Source of the DNA: an uncultured Bacteroides sp.
GTDB lineage: Bacteria > Bacteroidota > Bacteroidia > Bacteroidales > Bacteroidaceae
Assembly (NCBI GenBank): GCA_900552645.1
Contig: USAN01000011.1
Coordinates: 1 to 62,202, forward strand
Length of the DNA: 62,202 bases
Direction of reading: 5' to 3'
Below, in pieces: positions 8,625 to 17,282 of this stretch (its first letter is position 1; every line of letters begins with the position of its first letter). The notes under the pieces are model-generated. The model was given only the letters and a program-made list of their open reading frames with translations. It did not search any database and had not been told where the DNA came from. The position numbers and the translations under genes were made by a program.

Positions 8625-10310
8625 TCAATACAGCAATGTTCCCGATATGCACCAGTAGCTATTGCTTCCACCTTCGGGTGCGCCCTGAGGTATTGCTACT
8701 GTAATGGTGTGTTCGCCTGCCTCCATATCGCCCAGGTATATATATTCGGGTGTAGTTACGGTTCCGGGGCACCAGTTAGATCTGCTCAGGTCGGATGAGC
8801 TGAGACCGTTAGAGAAGTTGCCCGAACATGGATTAAGGTTTCTGTATGTACCGCAATCATCGCGCCATGGCACGAATGTTATCACCTTCTGTCCATCCAG
8901 CATTATAGTATTTGGTTTCTGGTTAAACTCATCACCATTGCCCCAGCCGCCATGGCCTGTTGTAAAGTACAGAAGTTTGGCATCCTTTACCGGCTCTTTC
9001 AGTGTAAATGTAGCCGTCAGCGAATCGCCTCTCATAAACAGAGGATACTGCTGTCCACCCTGTTCCAGGTAGTTTACGGTGTTAAACAGTGGCATTGTCC
9101 TGTACACTCTTTCCGATTCGCTCGGATAGTATTTCAAACGTACAGACACCTTGTGTCCCTTTGCATCCCAGTTGCCTATATAAGCTCCTATCCACGCCTC
9201 GCCTTTCAGTCTGTCGGCCAACTGTGTCACATCGCTCTTGTAAAGCACAGAATCCACCCAGTCCTGTCCCGGCACCTTGTTGCCGTTAAACTTGCGCACG
9301 CCAAATCCAGTAAAGAAACGCATCAGTTCTACCGGTACATTATACTCATTATCCGATACCAATCCATGATATTCGTTGCCGTCATTAGCCTTAAACGAAG
9401 GCATTTCATTAAGATTTCTCATTGCATCAAGGAAAGATAGCTTCTTGTCTACCGGTATCATAAACAGCGATCCTGTACGGTCGTAAGCATCACCGTCCGA
9501 GTATTGAGCCAGTTCTACAAACACCTGTCTATCCTTTACATTCTCGGGCAGTTTTACCTTCTTTAGTATTATAGTACCACCGCCTGCCTGGTACATCTCG
9601 CCGTCCTTCAACGATTCGGGCAGTTTGGCTCCGTTAAAGCATACCGCCTGCTGATCGAATACCGGTACAGTAATAACGCCACTCTGATTTATAGCATACT
9701 GCAGGTCGGATGCATCCATAACCTCACCCCATGAAGCAGGAAGCAGCTTTACAGCTTTCTTCAGTGCCACCATGCTTACCGCCTCCTGAATGCGGTCGCC
9801 GTTGCGCACCACCTTCAGCACCAGTCCGTCGGGCACTCCTACCCCGGCCTGTGGCGTACCTTTAAAAGGCAACTGTGTAGTGTACCAAATCTCTATGGTA
9901 TTCGAATTTATGGAAGTACGCATAATCTTGCAGTCCAGGCCTAAAACCTTGCCTGTACCCACCTCCGTCATTCCTTTTCCGAATTCGAAAGGAGTAACAG
10001 ACGAAACCACCTTCCCATTGGGAAGAGTAGCCATTCTATACGCATTGCGGGTATTATAATCAATGTAAGAAGTAGTCTTCAGGTCGCCTTCGCTTACAGT
10101 ATCGGCACTCTCCAGCAACTCTTCATTGTTGCACAAAGTCATAATCATATTACTGCCTGCAGGCTTACCCTTATATATATTCTGATAGGTAACCTTTACG
10201 CCGGGTGCATTTTTCAGTTTCTTTTGAAGATTGCCACCACAAACATCGGTAGCAGATACGAGCAATGCTGCTGTAAACAACAGCATAATTTTAAGTTTAG
10301 ATTTTTTCAT
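8625..10310 (-). CDS. PNGase F-like peptide N-glycosidase with GLPGLI-like N-terminal region
   Basis: The C-terminal half of this 561-residue secreted protein resembles peptide-N4-(N-acetyl-beta-glucosaminyl)asparagine amidase F, which removes N-glycans from proteins. Visible marks are AYDRTGSLF (equivalent of the catalytic Asp in the WDR motif), GHGGWGNGDEF, DDCGTYRNLNP and SRSNWCPGTV. The Glu of the PNGase F TETW motif appears to be Gly here (YIGNWDAKG), so activity is not assured. Residues 30-200 resemble the GLPGLI family (GLDCKIMRTS, EIWYTTQLPF, DGLVLKVVRNG). The first 25 residues form a signal peptide. The gene is a single unit between a strong terminator and a weakly promoter-like upstream region. 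The likely role is harvesting host or dietary N-glycoproteins. Confidence 0.8.
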   Translation of the reverse strand: MKKSKLKIMLLFTAALLVSATDVCGGNLQKKLKNAPGVKVTYQNIYKGKPAGSNMIMTLCNNEELLESADTVSEGDLKTTSYIDYNTRNAYRMATLPNGKVVSSVTPFEFGKGMTEVGTGKVLGLDCKIMRTSINSNTIEIWYTTQLPFKGTPQAGVGVPDGLVLKVVRNGDRIQEAVSMVALKKAVKLLPASWGEVMDASDLQYAINQSGVITVPVFDQQAVCFNGAKLPESLKDGEMYQAGGGTIILKKVKLPENVKDRQVFVELAQYSDGDAYDRTGSLFMIPVDKKLSFLDAMRNLNEMPSFKANDGNEYHGLVSDNEYNVPVELMRFFTGFGVRKFNGNKVPGQDWVDSVLYKSDVTQLADRLKGEAWIGAYIGNWDAKGHKVSVRLKYYPSESERVYRTMPLFNTVNYLEQGGQQYPLFMRGDSLTATFTLKEPVKDAKLLYFTTGHGGWGNGDEFNQKPNTIMLDGQKVITFVPWRDDCGTYRNLNPCSGNFSNGLSSSDLSRSNWCPGTVTTPEYIYLGDMEAGEHTITVAIPQGAPEGGSNSYWCISGTLLY

Positions 10311-10369
10311 CAGTTAGTTTATTTTTTTACTATATTACTTATGTATCTTAGTATAAGATAAATTAAGTA

Positions 10370-10377
10370 CAAATATA
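10370..10377 (-). promoter_or_regulatory. Possible -7 box for the PNGase F-like gene
   Basis: On the minus strand this is TATATTTG, matching the Bacteroidales -7 consensus TAnnTTTG, about 60 bp before the ATG at 10310. No -33 TTTG at the usual spacing is seen, so support is partial. Confidence 0.35.
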
Positions 10378-10428
10378 AAGCAAAAAAATATAAAACCTCA
10401 TCTAATACATTACAATAGTATCATTATG

Positions 10429-13400
10429 CTACTTTGAAAATCTACGTGGGAATAATGCCCAGAAGCATGAGCCCTCATTTTCGGTACTTTCAAATCCGAT
10501 TTTGCCTCCTAATGCATCTACTATAGCCTTGCATATAGATAGTCCCAGACCTGTACCCTGGGCAAAGTCGTCCAGTTTAGAGAAGCGCTCGAAAACCACA
10601 TCCTTCTTGTCGGCAGGAATACCTATTCCCGTATCTCTCACATAAATCTTTATCTCATCGTCGTAAGGTTCGAATCCACACACAATCTTTCCCTTCACCG
10701 TATATTTAAAGGCATTCGATATAAAGTTAGTAAACAGTTGTATAATCCTGTTTCTGTCCATATACGCCATACACTCGTTGCATGGAATCTCCACCATAAA
10801 TTCTATATTCATGTTCCTGTTCCTAAATTGCCAGTCAGTATGCAGTTCACTCACAAGTTCGCAGAAGTCAAACTCCTCGGGCACCATCTCTACAGTTCCC
10901 GATTCTATTTTTGAAAGATCAAGAACATCCCCTATCAGTCTAAGCAGAATCTCATTGTTGTTGTTTATGATATTCATATACTCCATGCGTTCCTCCGCTT
11001 CATCAGTATTCTGCAGCAATTCCGAGAATCCAATTATAGCATTCAAAGGAGTACGAATTTCATGACTCATATTGGCAAGGAATGCCGATTTCAGTCGGTC
11101 AGACTGTTCCGCCTTCAGCTTGGCCTGCTCCAGCTCCTTTATCATCTTTGCCCTTTCGGTAATGTTGTCTATCCTCAATACAGCCGCTTCAATACCGTTT
11201 TCGCCAAAAATGGGAGTAGTCTGAATCTGAAACACATTCTCGCCCAAAATCACTTTTCTTTTCCATGTTTCTATCCTTCCGGTCTTGTTGGCCATCGGAC
11301 AATCCTGGCATGCTATACATTCTCCAAAAGCCATATGGCAATTACTGCCCACCTCAAACACCCCTTCCGGCAATTTAAGTCCCTTCATATAAGAGAGATT
11401 GTTCCACACCACCTTAAAGTCGGCATCTATATATACAATCCCCGACGATGTATTATTCAGAATAAGTTCATTTTGATGATTAATATGCATCAACTCGGCT
11501 TTTGCCTCATTCAAAGAGATTTCATAAAGCTTCTGCGAAGTAACGTTTATTGTCACCCCGTAAAGAACGGTATAACTCTCGTTATTATCATTAACAGTTT
11601 CGGCTATTCCTCGTGTTTCCCACCACTCTATACCATCTGGCTGCAATGTTCTGTATACCATATTAAATTCGCCTTCTCCTCTATCTATGTAATCCGTCAA
11701 TATATTAAGGTAAGCCTTTCTGTCTTCCGGATAAATAATCTGCATACATTTTTCTATAGTACTTACATCCGCAATATCATCCACTCCACAACGTCCTGCC
11801 TCTCCGTATGTAACAGTTCTATTTCGGCCGTCTATATTCCATGTAAAAGCCTTGAATGCAGGCAGTGATACCGACACCGCCTTCTGTGTCTGCATCATCT
11901 TCTGCTGTTCGGTTATATCTACCCTCGATATCAGAGCATGACTTTTGTTATCATACTCTATTGCAATCTTCTTTACCAGAGTTGTTTTTACACCTCCATC
12001 CTTAAATTCAATAATTTCCGAAGCATTGTAATCATTACCGGTCTTAATAACAATTTTATTTACATCAGCACACTTTTCTCCTATATCCTTTCTGTATATA
12101 TCTGTCGATCTGCATCCCTCTACTATTCCAAACACACTCTTTGCTTCATAATTAGAGTATACAACTTCATTATATTGAGGATTAACTATATATACCGGAA
12201 TAGGTAAATAATCTAATATATACTGTAAATTCAACTGTTTTTCCTTTAATTCCAAGGCCTCATTCATCTCTTTCGTTATATCCCTTCTGGTGCCCGTAAT
12301 ATATTTTATTTTATTATTTTCATATACAGACATCAACGAGCATGAATACCATTTGTACTCTTTAGAGTCTATACTGAATCTGAAATTTATTATATCCTTA
12401 TCTATTTCTCTATTAAGCAGAGACTTTATCGTAGAAGGGAGAATATCTTTATCATCAGGATGAACATAACTCATATATTCATTCATTGTAATTTTTCCGC
12501 CCTTTATACTTGGACCATATAAATACTCCAAAGTTTGGGTTTCATAATTATATCTCCATGCCGCCATTTGTCCTGCATCCAGTGCCAACTGCATGCTTCT
12601 TTGCAACTCTTCTATTTCCTGATTATAGTTTATTACATCCGTAATATCATTAACTATTCCATATACAAATTCCACCTCTCCTTCTGCATTCATATTAAAG
12701 GATGATGTAACATTACATACTCTTTTTTTATTTTTTTCTCTATATATATTTATAATAATATCGTCATTCTCTTCCCCTCCAATACATTCAAGTATATATC
12801 TTATAACTTTTCTTCTATCTTTCAAATCTACATACTCCAGAATACTTTTAGGGGTAATTTTTATTTCCCGGCCATCTTTAAATTCTATTGTTACAACATC
12901 ATGCTTTATATTATATTCCCACTGAATTATTTTAGTAGATTTCAATGCCATTTTAAAACGCTTTACTCTCTTTTCTCTCTCTTCAAGGCTCTCGGCAAGT
13001 TCCTTTTTAGCTTTTTGAGCAGCCTTTCTATGCGTATAGCTCAATATCAATGCCATAATAGTAACTATTACCAAAATTATTAATACTAAGAAAAAGGTAA
13101 ACCAACTATCTTTATCTTTAGTCTCTTCAATCCACTTATCATATAGCTTACCTATAGTTCCATTATTATTTAAAGTCTTAATTACATTATTAATATTACT
13201 TATCAAAACCCCATCTCTCGAAGCTATAGATAATCTTAGCGGTTCAAAGTTGGAATTAGATATCTTTAAGTCATAATTATCAATATATCGTTTATAATTA
13301 TTCAAAGTATGACTACCTATAACCATGTAATCGGCTTCATTATCGGCTACCATCCTAATGCCTATAGGTTCAGTAGAAACATCAATCACATTTATTAGAG

Positions 13401-13869
13401 AACTATCTTTTATGCTTTTAATTTTATTCTCGGATGTAGAACCCTTACGTACTACTACAGTCTTATCAGTAAGATCCTTCAATCCGAAAAATTTTCTTTT
13501 TTTTGTACTTATAATATTATAATTTATAGAGGTATAAGGAATACTAATATAATTATTAAGCTTATTATTTATGGAAAAAACTGAAATTATTGACAAATCA
13601 CATTCACTTAAAATAATATCATTAATGTTTTTATTGTCGCCCATAAATAAAGAATCAATATTATAAACTCTGTATTTATAAGGACTGTCCAGTTCCAGCA
13701 TAATTGCCTCTATAACTTCTACCGAAAATCCACACATATTACCGTCATCATCCATATAAGAGTATGGAGGAATGTTGCTAAAACATCCTATTGTAATCGT
13801 ATCTTTTTTTTGGGCAAAAGAGGTATTTATACAAAAAATTAATGTGATTAGAAATATAATTTTCTTCAT
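10429..13869 (-). CDS. Sensor histidine kinase: solute-binding domain, TM, about five PAS domains, HisKA, HATPase
   Basis: The 1146-residue protein has a signal peptide, an SBP_bac_3-like solute-binding domain (about 22-248; IPPYSYMDDDGNMCGFSVEV), one membrane segment (about 258-280), then about five PAS-like domains (300-890). The last PAS holds a Cys cluster (ECIACQDCP). HisKA has the phospho-acceptor in MSHEIRTPLNAI (about 905), and the HATPase has the N box NAFKYTVKG, DTGIGIP and GTGLGL. There is no receiver domain and no response regulator gene nearby. The periplasmic domain probably senses a small molecule such as an amino acid. It resembles the kinase at 20879-22828 in layout but has many more PAS domains. 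A plausible promoter precedes it. Confidence 0.9.
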   Translation of the reverse strand: MKKIIFLITLIFCINTSFAQKKDTITIGCFSNIPPYSYMDDDGNMCGFSVEVIEAIMLELDSPYKYRVYNIDSLFMGDNKNINDIILSECDLSIISVFSINNKLNNYISIPYTSINYNIISTKKRKFFGLKDLTDKTVVVRKGSTSENKIKSIKDSSLINVIDVSTEPIGIRMVADNEADYMVIGSHTLNNYKRYIDNYDLKISNSNFEPLRLSIASRDGVLISNINNVIKTLNNNGTIGKLYDKWIEETKDKDSWFTFFLVLIILVIVTIMALILSYTHRKAAQKAKKELAESLEEREKRVKRFKMALKSTKIIQWEYNIKHDVVTIEFKDGREIKITPKSILEYVDLKDRRKVIRYILECIGGEENDDIIINIYREKNKKRVCNVTSSFNMNAEGEVEFVYGIVNDITDVINYNQEIEELQRSMQLALDAGQMAAWRYNYETQTLEYLYGPSIKGGKITMNEYMSYVHPDDKDILPSTIKSLLNREIDKDIINFRFSIDSKEYKWYSCSLMSVYENNKIKYITGTRRDITKEMNEALELKEKQLNLQYILDYLPIPVYIVNPQYNEVVYSNYEAKSVFGIVEGCRSTDIYRKDIGEKCADVNKIVIKTGNDYNASEIIEFKDGGVKTTLVKKIAIEYDNKSHALISRVDITEQQKMMQTQKAVSVSLPAFKAFTWNIDGRNRTVTYGEAGRCGVDDIADVSTIEKCMQIIYPEDRKAYLNILTDYIDRGEGEFNMVYRTLQPDGIEWWETRGIAETVNDNNESYTVLYGVTINVTSQKLYEISLNEAKAELMHINHQNELILNNTSSGIVYIDADFKVVWNNLSYMKGLKLPEGVFEVGSNCHMAFGECIACQDCPMANKTGRIETWKRKVILGENVFQIQTTPIFGENGIEAAVLRIDNITERAKMIKELEQAKLKAEQSDRLKSAFLANMSHEIRTPLNAIIGFSELLQNTDEAEERMEYMNIINNNNEILLRLIGDVLDLSKIESGTVEMVPEEFDFCELVSELHTDWQFRNRNMNIEFMVEIPCNECMAYMDRNRIIQLFTNFISNAFKYTVKGKIVCGFEPYDDEIKIYVRDTGIGIPADKKDVVFERFSKLDDFAQGTGLGLSICKAIVDALGGKIGFESTENEGSCFWALFPRRFSK

Positions 13870-13886
13870 ATTATAAATTTACAGAT

Positions 13887-13917
13887 AAAACATAATACTG
13901 AACAGAATACCTTTCAA
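13887..13917 (-). promoter_or_regulatory. Predicted promoter of the 1146-residue kinase gene
   Basis: Read on the minus strand there is TTG (13915-13917), a 20-bp spacer and TATGTTTT (13887-13894), close to the Bacteroidales TTTG-N19..21-TAnnTTTG pattern, just upstream of the ATG at 13869. Confidence 0.5.
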
Positions 13918-14591
13918 CAGCATATATGTATAGAAATTAGACTAAAAAAAATGGTAAGATTGCTTTTAAATAAATAATTTATATTAGAAAAATGCCAATA
14001 AAATTAGTTCTGAATCACAATTGTATGTTATCGTAGTTAGATATAAATATGGTAACAAAAAAACATGCATACTATTTAATAATTTTATATGTTTTACAAA
14101 TATATAAAAAATATATAAAATTAAAAAAAACAACATGCAATAACCGGTTTACATCAATAAAAAATGATTAAATCCCTAGCATTCCGATTAATATACATTT
14201 TTATATTGCAAGATATAATTAATATCAACCCGAAATAACTATACAGCACATATCCATATCATTTTGTTAAAATCCATCCTGGCTAATCACTAAAAAAAGA
14301 CAACGAAATTATGCTTTTGGCACAGAAAGTACAATAATCATTAATATGGAATTTAATTAATAATAATTACACAAACATAGAATCACAAAATCGAACTTAT
14401 ATATATTTTCGCTCGTTTTTCAAAAGATTTGAAAAGATAGCCTAACGAAACGAACCTATTTTGTTTGTAACAGCAGACAAAAGTCTACAGTTAATATTCG
14501 ACTAGCTGAGTAATAACAGTAAAACTACTTCACCGAGACAGTAGTAAACAAGCTTTACCTTACAACGTTTCAAACCTCAAAAAAACCATTT
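13918..14591. other. AT-rich intergenic region between divergent genes
   Basis: About 670 bp without a credible coding frame, between the sensor kinase and the plus-strand lipoprotein gene. It is rich in A and T runs. I see no convincing promoter for the plus-strand gene and no RNA gene. Confidence 0.4.
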
Positions 14592-15086
14592 ATGAAAACT
14601 TTAAAATTTATTGGAGCAACCGTAATAATGATTATTACTGCTCTTACATTGTCGTATTGCCATAACGACGACGATGATGACGATAACGACTCCGACGTTA
14701 ATCTGGCCATGCTTCCGGGCACCTGGATATCTACAAACCAAAGAGGACACGAGAACTATGGTGGCGAAGAAGATTCGTGGAATGACAATTACGACCCCAA
14801 TAACCCAACGGATGGCTGTACGAAAATTGTAATAACAAATACCTCGGGCAACACTTTCCAGGTAAAGCAATACGAATATGAATCATCGGGATGGGGCACC
14901 CCTGCTTCGTATAGTGTAACAGTTACCAGCAACTCATTTACAATGACCCAAGGTACCGAAACAGCCAAAATAACTTTCCTTCAGCTTAATTCAACCAATA
15001 TGGTTATAAACAGAATAGCAAGCGGCACAGAAGATGGCATAAAGTTTACCAGCGAAAGCGAGACTACATACAAAAAGATGAATTAA
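14592..15086 (+). CDS. Lipocalin-like surface lipoprotein
   Basis: The 164-residue protein has a lipoprotein signal peptide with lipobox LSYC followed by HNDDDDDDNDSD. Such a run of Asp directly after the lipid-bearing Cys matches the signal that sends Bacteroides lipoproteins to the cell surface. The remainder is beta-rich, beginning with LPGTWIST and ending ESETTYKK, as in small lipocalin-like domains. No ligand can be predicted. The gene stands alone: a long AT-rich region precedes it and an 18-bp stem terminator follows it, before a tRNA on the other strand. Confidence 0.75.
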   Translation: MKTLKFIGATVIMIITALTLSYCHNDDDDDDNDSDVNLAMLPGTWISTNQRGHENYGGEEDSWNDNYDPNNPTDGCTKIVITNTSGNTFQVKQYEYESSGWGTPASYSVTVTSNSFTMTQGTETAKITFLQLNSTNMVINRIASGTEDGIKFTSESETTYKKMN

Positions 15087-15104
15087 AATAATAATAGATA
15101 TTGA

Positions 15105-15144
15105 AAAAGAGAAGAGTCACAAATTATTGTGACTCTTCTCTTTT
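15105..15144. terminator. Bidirectional terminator
   Basis: A perfect 18-bp stem (15105-15122 with 15127-15144) closes a 4-nt loop and has A-rich and T-rich ends. It lies 18 bp after the lipoprotein stop and directly after the 3' end of the minus-strand tRNA-Pro, so it can end both transcripts. Confidence 0.88.
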
Positions 15145-15145
15145 G

Positions 15146-15220
15146 TCGGGGTAGCGGGATTCGAACCCACGACCCCCTGCTCCCAAAGCAGGTGCGCTAA
15201 CCGGACTGCGCTACACCCCG
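15146..15220 (-). tRNA. tRNA-Pro(UGG)
   Basis: On the minus strand the sequence folds as a 75-nt cloverleaf. The acceptor stem is CGGGGTG/TACCCCG, the anticodon loop is TTTGGGA with anticodon TGG, the T arm is GTGGGTTCGAATCCCGC, and the discriminator base is A. CCA is not encoded. Confidence 0.95.
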
Positions 15221-15563
15221 AATGATTTGTTGTGTTTTGCTTTATTGTTCGTTAGTTCCTTAAAGCGAGTGCAAAGGTATAGCTTTTTTTTATATCTGCA
15301 AATTATAAGGCTATTATTTTTTTCAATATTTTCAGCAAAAACCAACAACAAACTGTTTGTCAGCAACATAGAAAGCTGTTAAAAATTGTATTAAATCAAG
15401 AGCATTTCCAGTAGAATAAGAGAAGAACAAAAAACAAGAAGAAGAATAAAAGAAAAAGTACGAAGGATTTAAAAAAAATGGATGAAATATAGTATAAGGG
15501 GATGCAATGGCAGTAAGGGCATATATAATGCGTAGGATGAAGAAAGAATTAAATTGAACAAAA
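15221..15563. other. Non-coding region upstream of tRNA-Pro
   Basis: No credible gene is seen. The 87-codon minus-strand frame at 15332-15595 lies in low-complexity purine-rich sequence, has no recognisable domain and overlaps a terminator hairpin. Confidence 0.5.
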
Positions 15564-15591
15564 AAAGGTGTAATATCACTATTACACCTTT
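15564..15591 (-). terminator. Terminator after the thioredoxin gene
   Basis: An 11-bp stem (AAAGGTGTAAT and its complement) with a 6-nt loop. On the minus strand it is followed by TTTTTTTG, about 95 bp past the thioredoxin stop. Confidence 0.75.
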
Positions 15592-15685
15592 CCAAATCTT
15601 AGTTTTTACCTAATATTTACAATCACCTTTTATATTTAACGTTTTATATAATCTGAGGTATTATATAAAAAATAATATGGCCTTA

Positions 15686-16045
15686 TTATTTCAAAAGTTT
15701 CTCACCAATAATTTTTATCAGTTCGGGTTTTGGCACCACTCCCTGTCCCATAGACGGATTGCCTGTCATTGGTACATATAATAATGTAGGCACACTCTTT
15801 ATTCCGAATATAGAAGACAATTCCTCCTCTTTATCTACATCTATCTTATAGAAATACACCTTGTCTGCATACTCCTTTGCAACCTCTTCCAGTATAGGCC
15901 CCAATGCTTTGCATGGACCGCACCATGTTGCGTAGAAATCTATTACACAAGGTTTATCGCCAAGATATTTCCAATTTTCAGGATCAGCCTCAAAATTATC
16001 TACCTTCTCAAGGAACTCTTTTTTGGTCAAATGAATTATATCCAT
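15686..16045 (-). CDS. trxA: Thioredoxin
   Basis: The 119-residue protein has the thioredoxin fold and the redox motif WCGPC (YATWCGPCKALGP) plus the cis-Pro in SVPTLLYVP. It has no signal peptide, so it acts in the cytoplasm as a dithiol reductant. It follows the capsule export genes on the same strand, 79 bp after Wzz, and is followed by a terminator. It could share their transcript, but a functional link is not evident. The symbol is given by family; the genome may hold other thioredoxins. Confidence 0.88.
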   Translation of the reverse strand: MDIIHLTKKEFLEKVDNFEADPENWKYLGDKPCVIDFYATWCGPCKALGPILEEVAKEYADKVYFYKIDVDKEEELSSIFGIKSVPTLLYVPMTGNPSMGQGVVPKPELIKIIGEKLLK

Positions 16046-16124
16046 AATGTTATGATTTATATTATCAATAATATCTTAACAAGAGAATATCGTAAAAGGT
16101 TGTTCTTTTTCGTATTATTTCACA

Positions 16125-17276
16125 TTACTTTTCCAATTCACTGCCCTCACTTTTGAATCCGTTTTTCATTTTCCCGTAAAAATCGGCTCCGAACAATACC
16201 CATGCTCCGGCTCCTGCCACTGCCAGGAATATAAAGCCCACCATTATCATCATGCGGCTTGTGCCCGATGGTTTGAGCGGTACTGTTGCAGGCTCTACAA
16301 TCGCAAATACGGGTTTCGCCTCCTGCACTTTTGCTCTTGCCATCTGCAGCTGGGTAGCAACCTGCGAGTATACCTGATATGCCAGATTCATTTCGTTCAT
16401 CAATCTTTCGCGTTCTGTAAGAACACTCTGAAGAATCACACTCTTATTGGCATCCAAATATTGTGCATAGTTTTGCTGTGCAGTATAATAATCTTTCTGT
16501 CTCTCACTGTATAGCTTCTCAAGGTAGTTGCAGTCGTCTTTTGCCTTCGATACACGATATGCAGTAATATACTGCTGCAGCTTGGCAATTACAGTATCGG
16601 CCACCTGTGCCGCAACCAATGGGTCCTGAAGCGTAACGGTTACGGTAGTAACGCCTGTCTTCTTGTCTACATCTGCAGTAAGCGACTTTTTCAGTGCTTC
16701 AACCTTTGCAGACTCCTTTTTGGTAAGTCTGAAAGGATCTATCTTTGCATTCTTCTCTTCTAAAATAGAATCGTCGAATATACTCTTTACCAATCCTATT
16801 GCCATACCCGGTGCAGCCATCACTGTTCCCCACCATGGCGATTTTTGCTCTTCCAGATACTCCGACAGTGGCATTGGCTTTGCCCCCTTATCATCCATCT
16901 GTACCTTGGTATCAAACAATTCAAGTATGAATGGAGTAGACGATATTATTTCAGGAAAGAGCAACACATTAAGTGCATCATTGTCACTTCCCATGCTCAT
17001 ACCACCCATTCCCAACATTGATGCCATACCTGCCAGACTGCTCTTACCGCCATCCTTTCCAGCTTCGGGCGATAGCGTCATCTGTACCGTATACTGTTTT
17101 GGAATGCTCAGTGCTATAATTATACCTACCACCATTCCTATGGCTCCCATCTTTATCAGGAACTTTCTTTTGCTCCACAACTTGCGTGCCAGCTCCATCA
17201 GGTCAATCTCCATTTCGTCGTCCTGTCCTGCTTCGTGATTTTTATTGTCGTCCATATATTTCTTATCTTCACTCAT
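16125..17276 (-). CDS. wzz: Wzz-type polysaccharide chain-length determinant
   Basis: The 383-residue protein has an N-terminal Wzz domain with TM1 (about 38-58, KMGAIGMVVGIIIALSIP) and a large periplasmic part that includes a Met/Gly-rich stretch and a coiled-coil (about 240-320). A proline-containing segment before TM2 (VPLKPSGTSR, then MMIMVGFIFLAVAGAGAWVLF) is typical of PCP proteins. No tyrosine kinase domain is attached, so it is not a full Wzc. It lies 6 bp downstream of the Wza gene on the same strand. The pair would set chain length and export the polysaccharide made by the 28-44 kb operon. Confidence 0.9.
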   Translation of the reverse strand: MSEDKKYMDDNKNHEAGQDDEMEIDLMELARKLWSKRKFLIKMGAIGMVVGIIIALSIPKQYTVQMTLSPEAGKDGGKSSLAGMASMLGMGGMSMGSDNDALNVLLFPEIISSTPFILELFDTKVQMDDKGAKPMPLSEYLEEQKSPWWGTVMAAPGMAIGLVKSIFDDSILEEKNAKIDPFRLTKKESAKVEALKKSLTADVDKKTGVTTVTVTLQDPLVAAQVADTVIAKLQQYITAYRVSKAKDDCNYLEKLYSERQKDYYTAQQNYAQYLDANKSVILQSVLTERERLMNEMNLAYQVYSQVATQLQMARAKVQEAKPVFAIVEPATVPLKPSGTSRMMIMVGFIFLAVAGAGAWVLFGADFYGKMKNGFKSEGSELEK

Positions 17277-17282
17277 GGCACC

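Noticed and set aside
11062..11868. 268-codon frame antisense to the sensor kinase
   Set aside because: Opposite a clear PAS/HisKA coding region and without domains.
15332..15595. 87-codon minus-strand frame
   Set aside because: Low-complexity Phe/Ser/Tyr-rich translation of A-rich DNA, overlapping a terminator.
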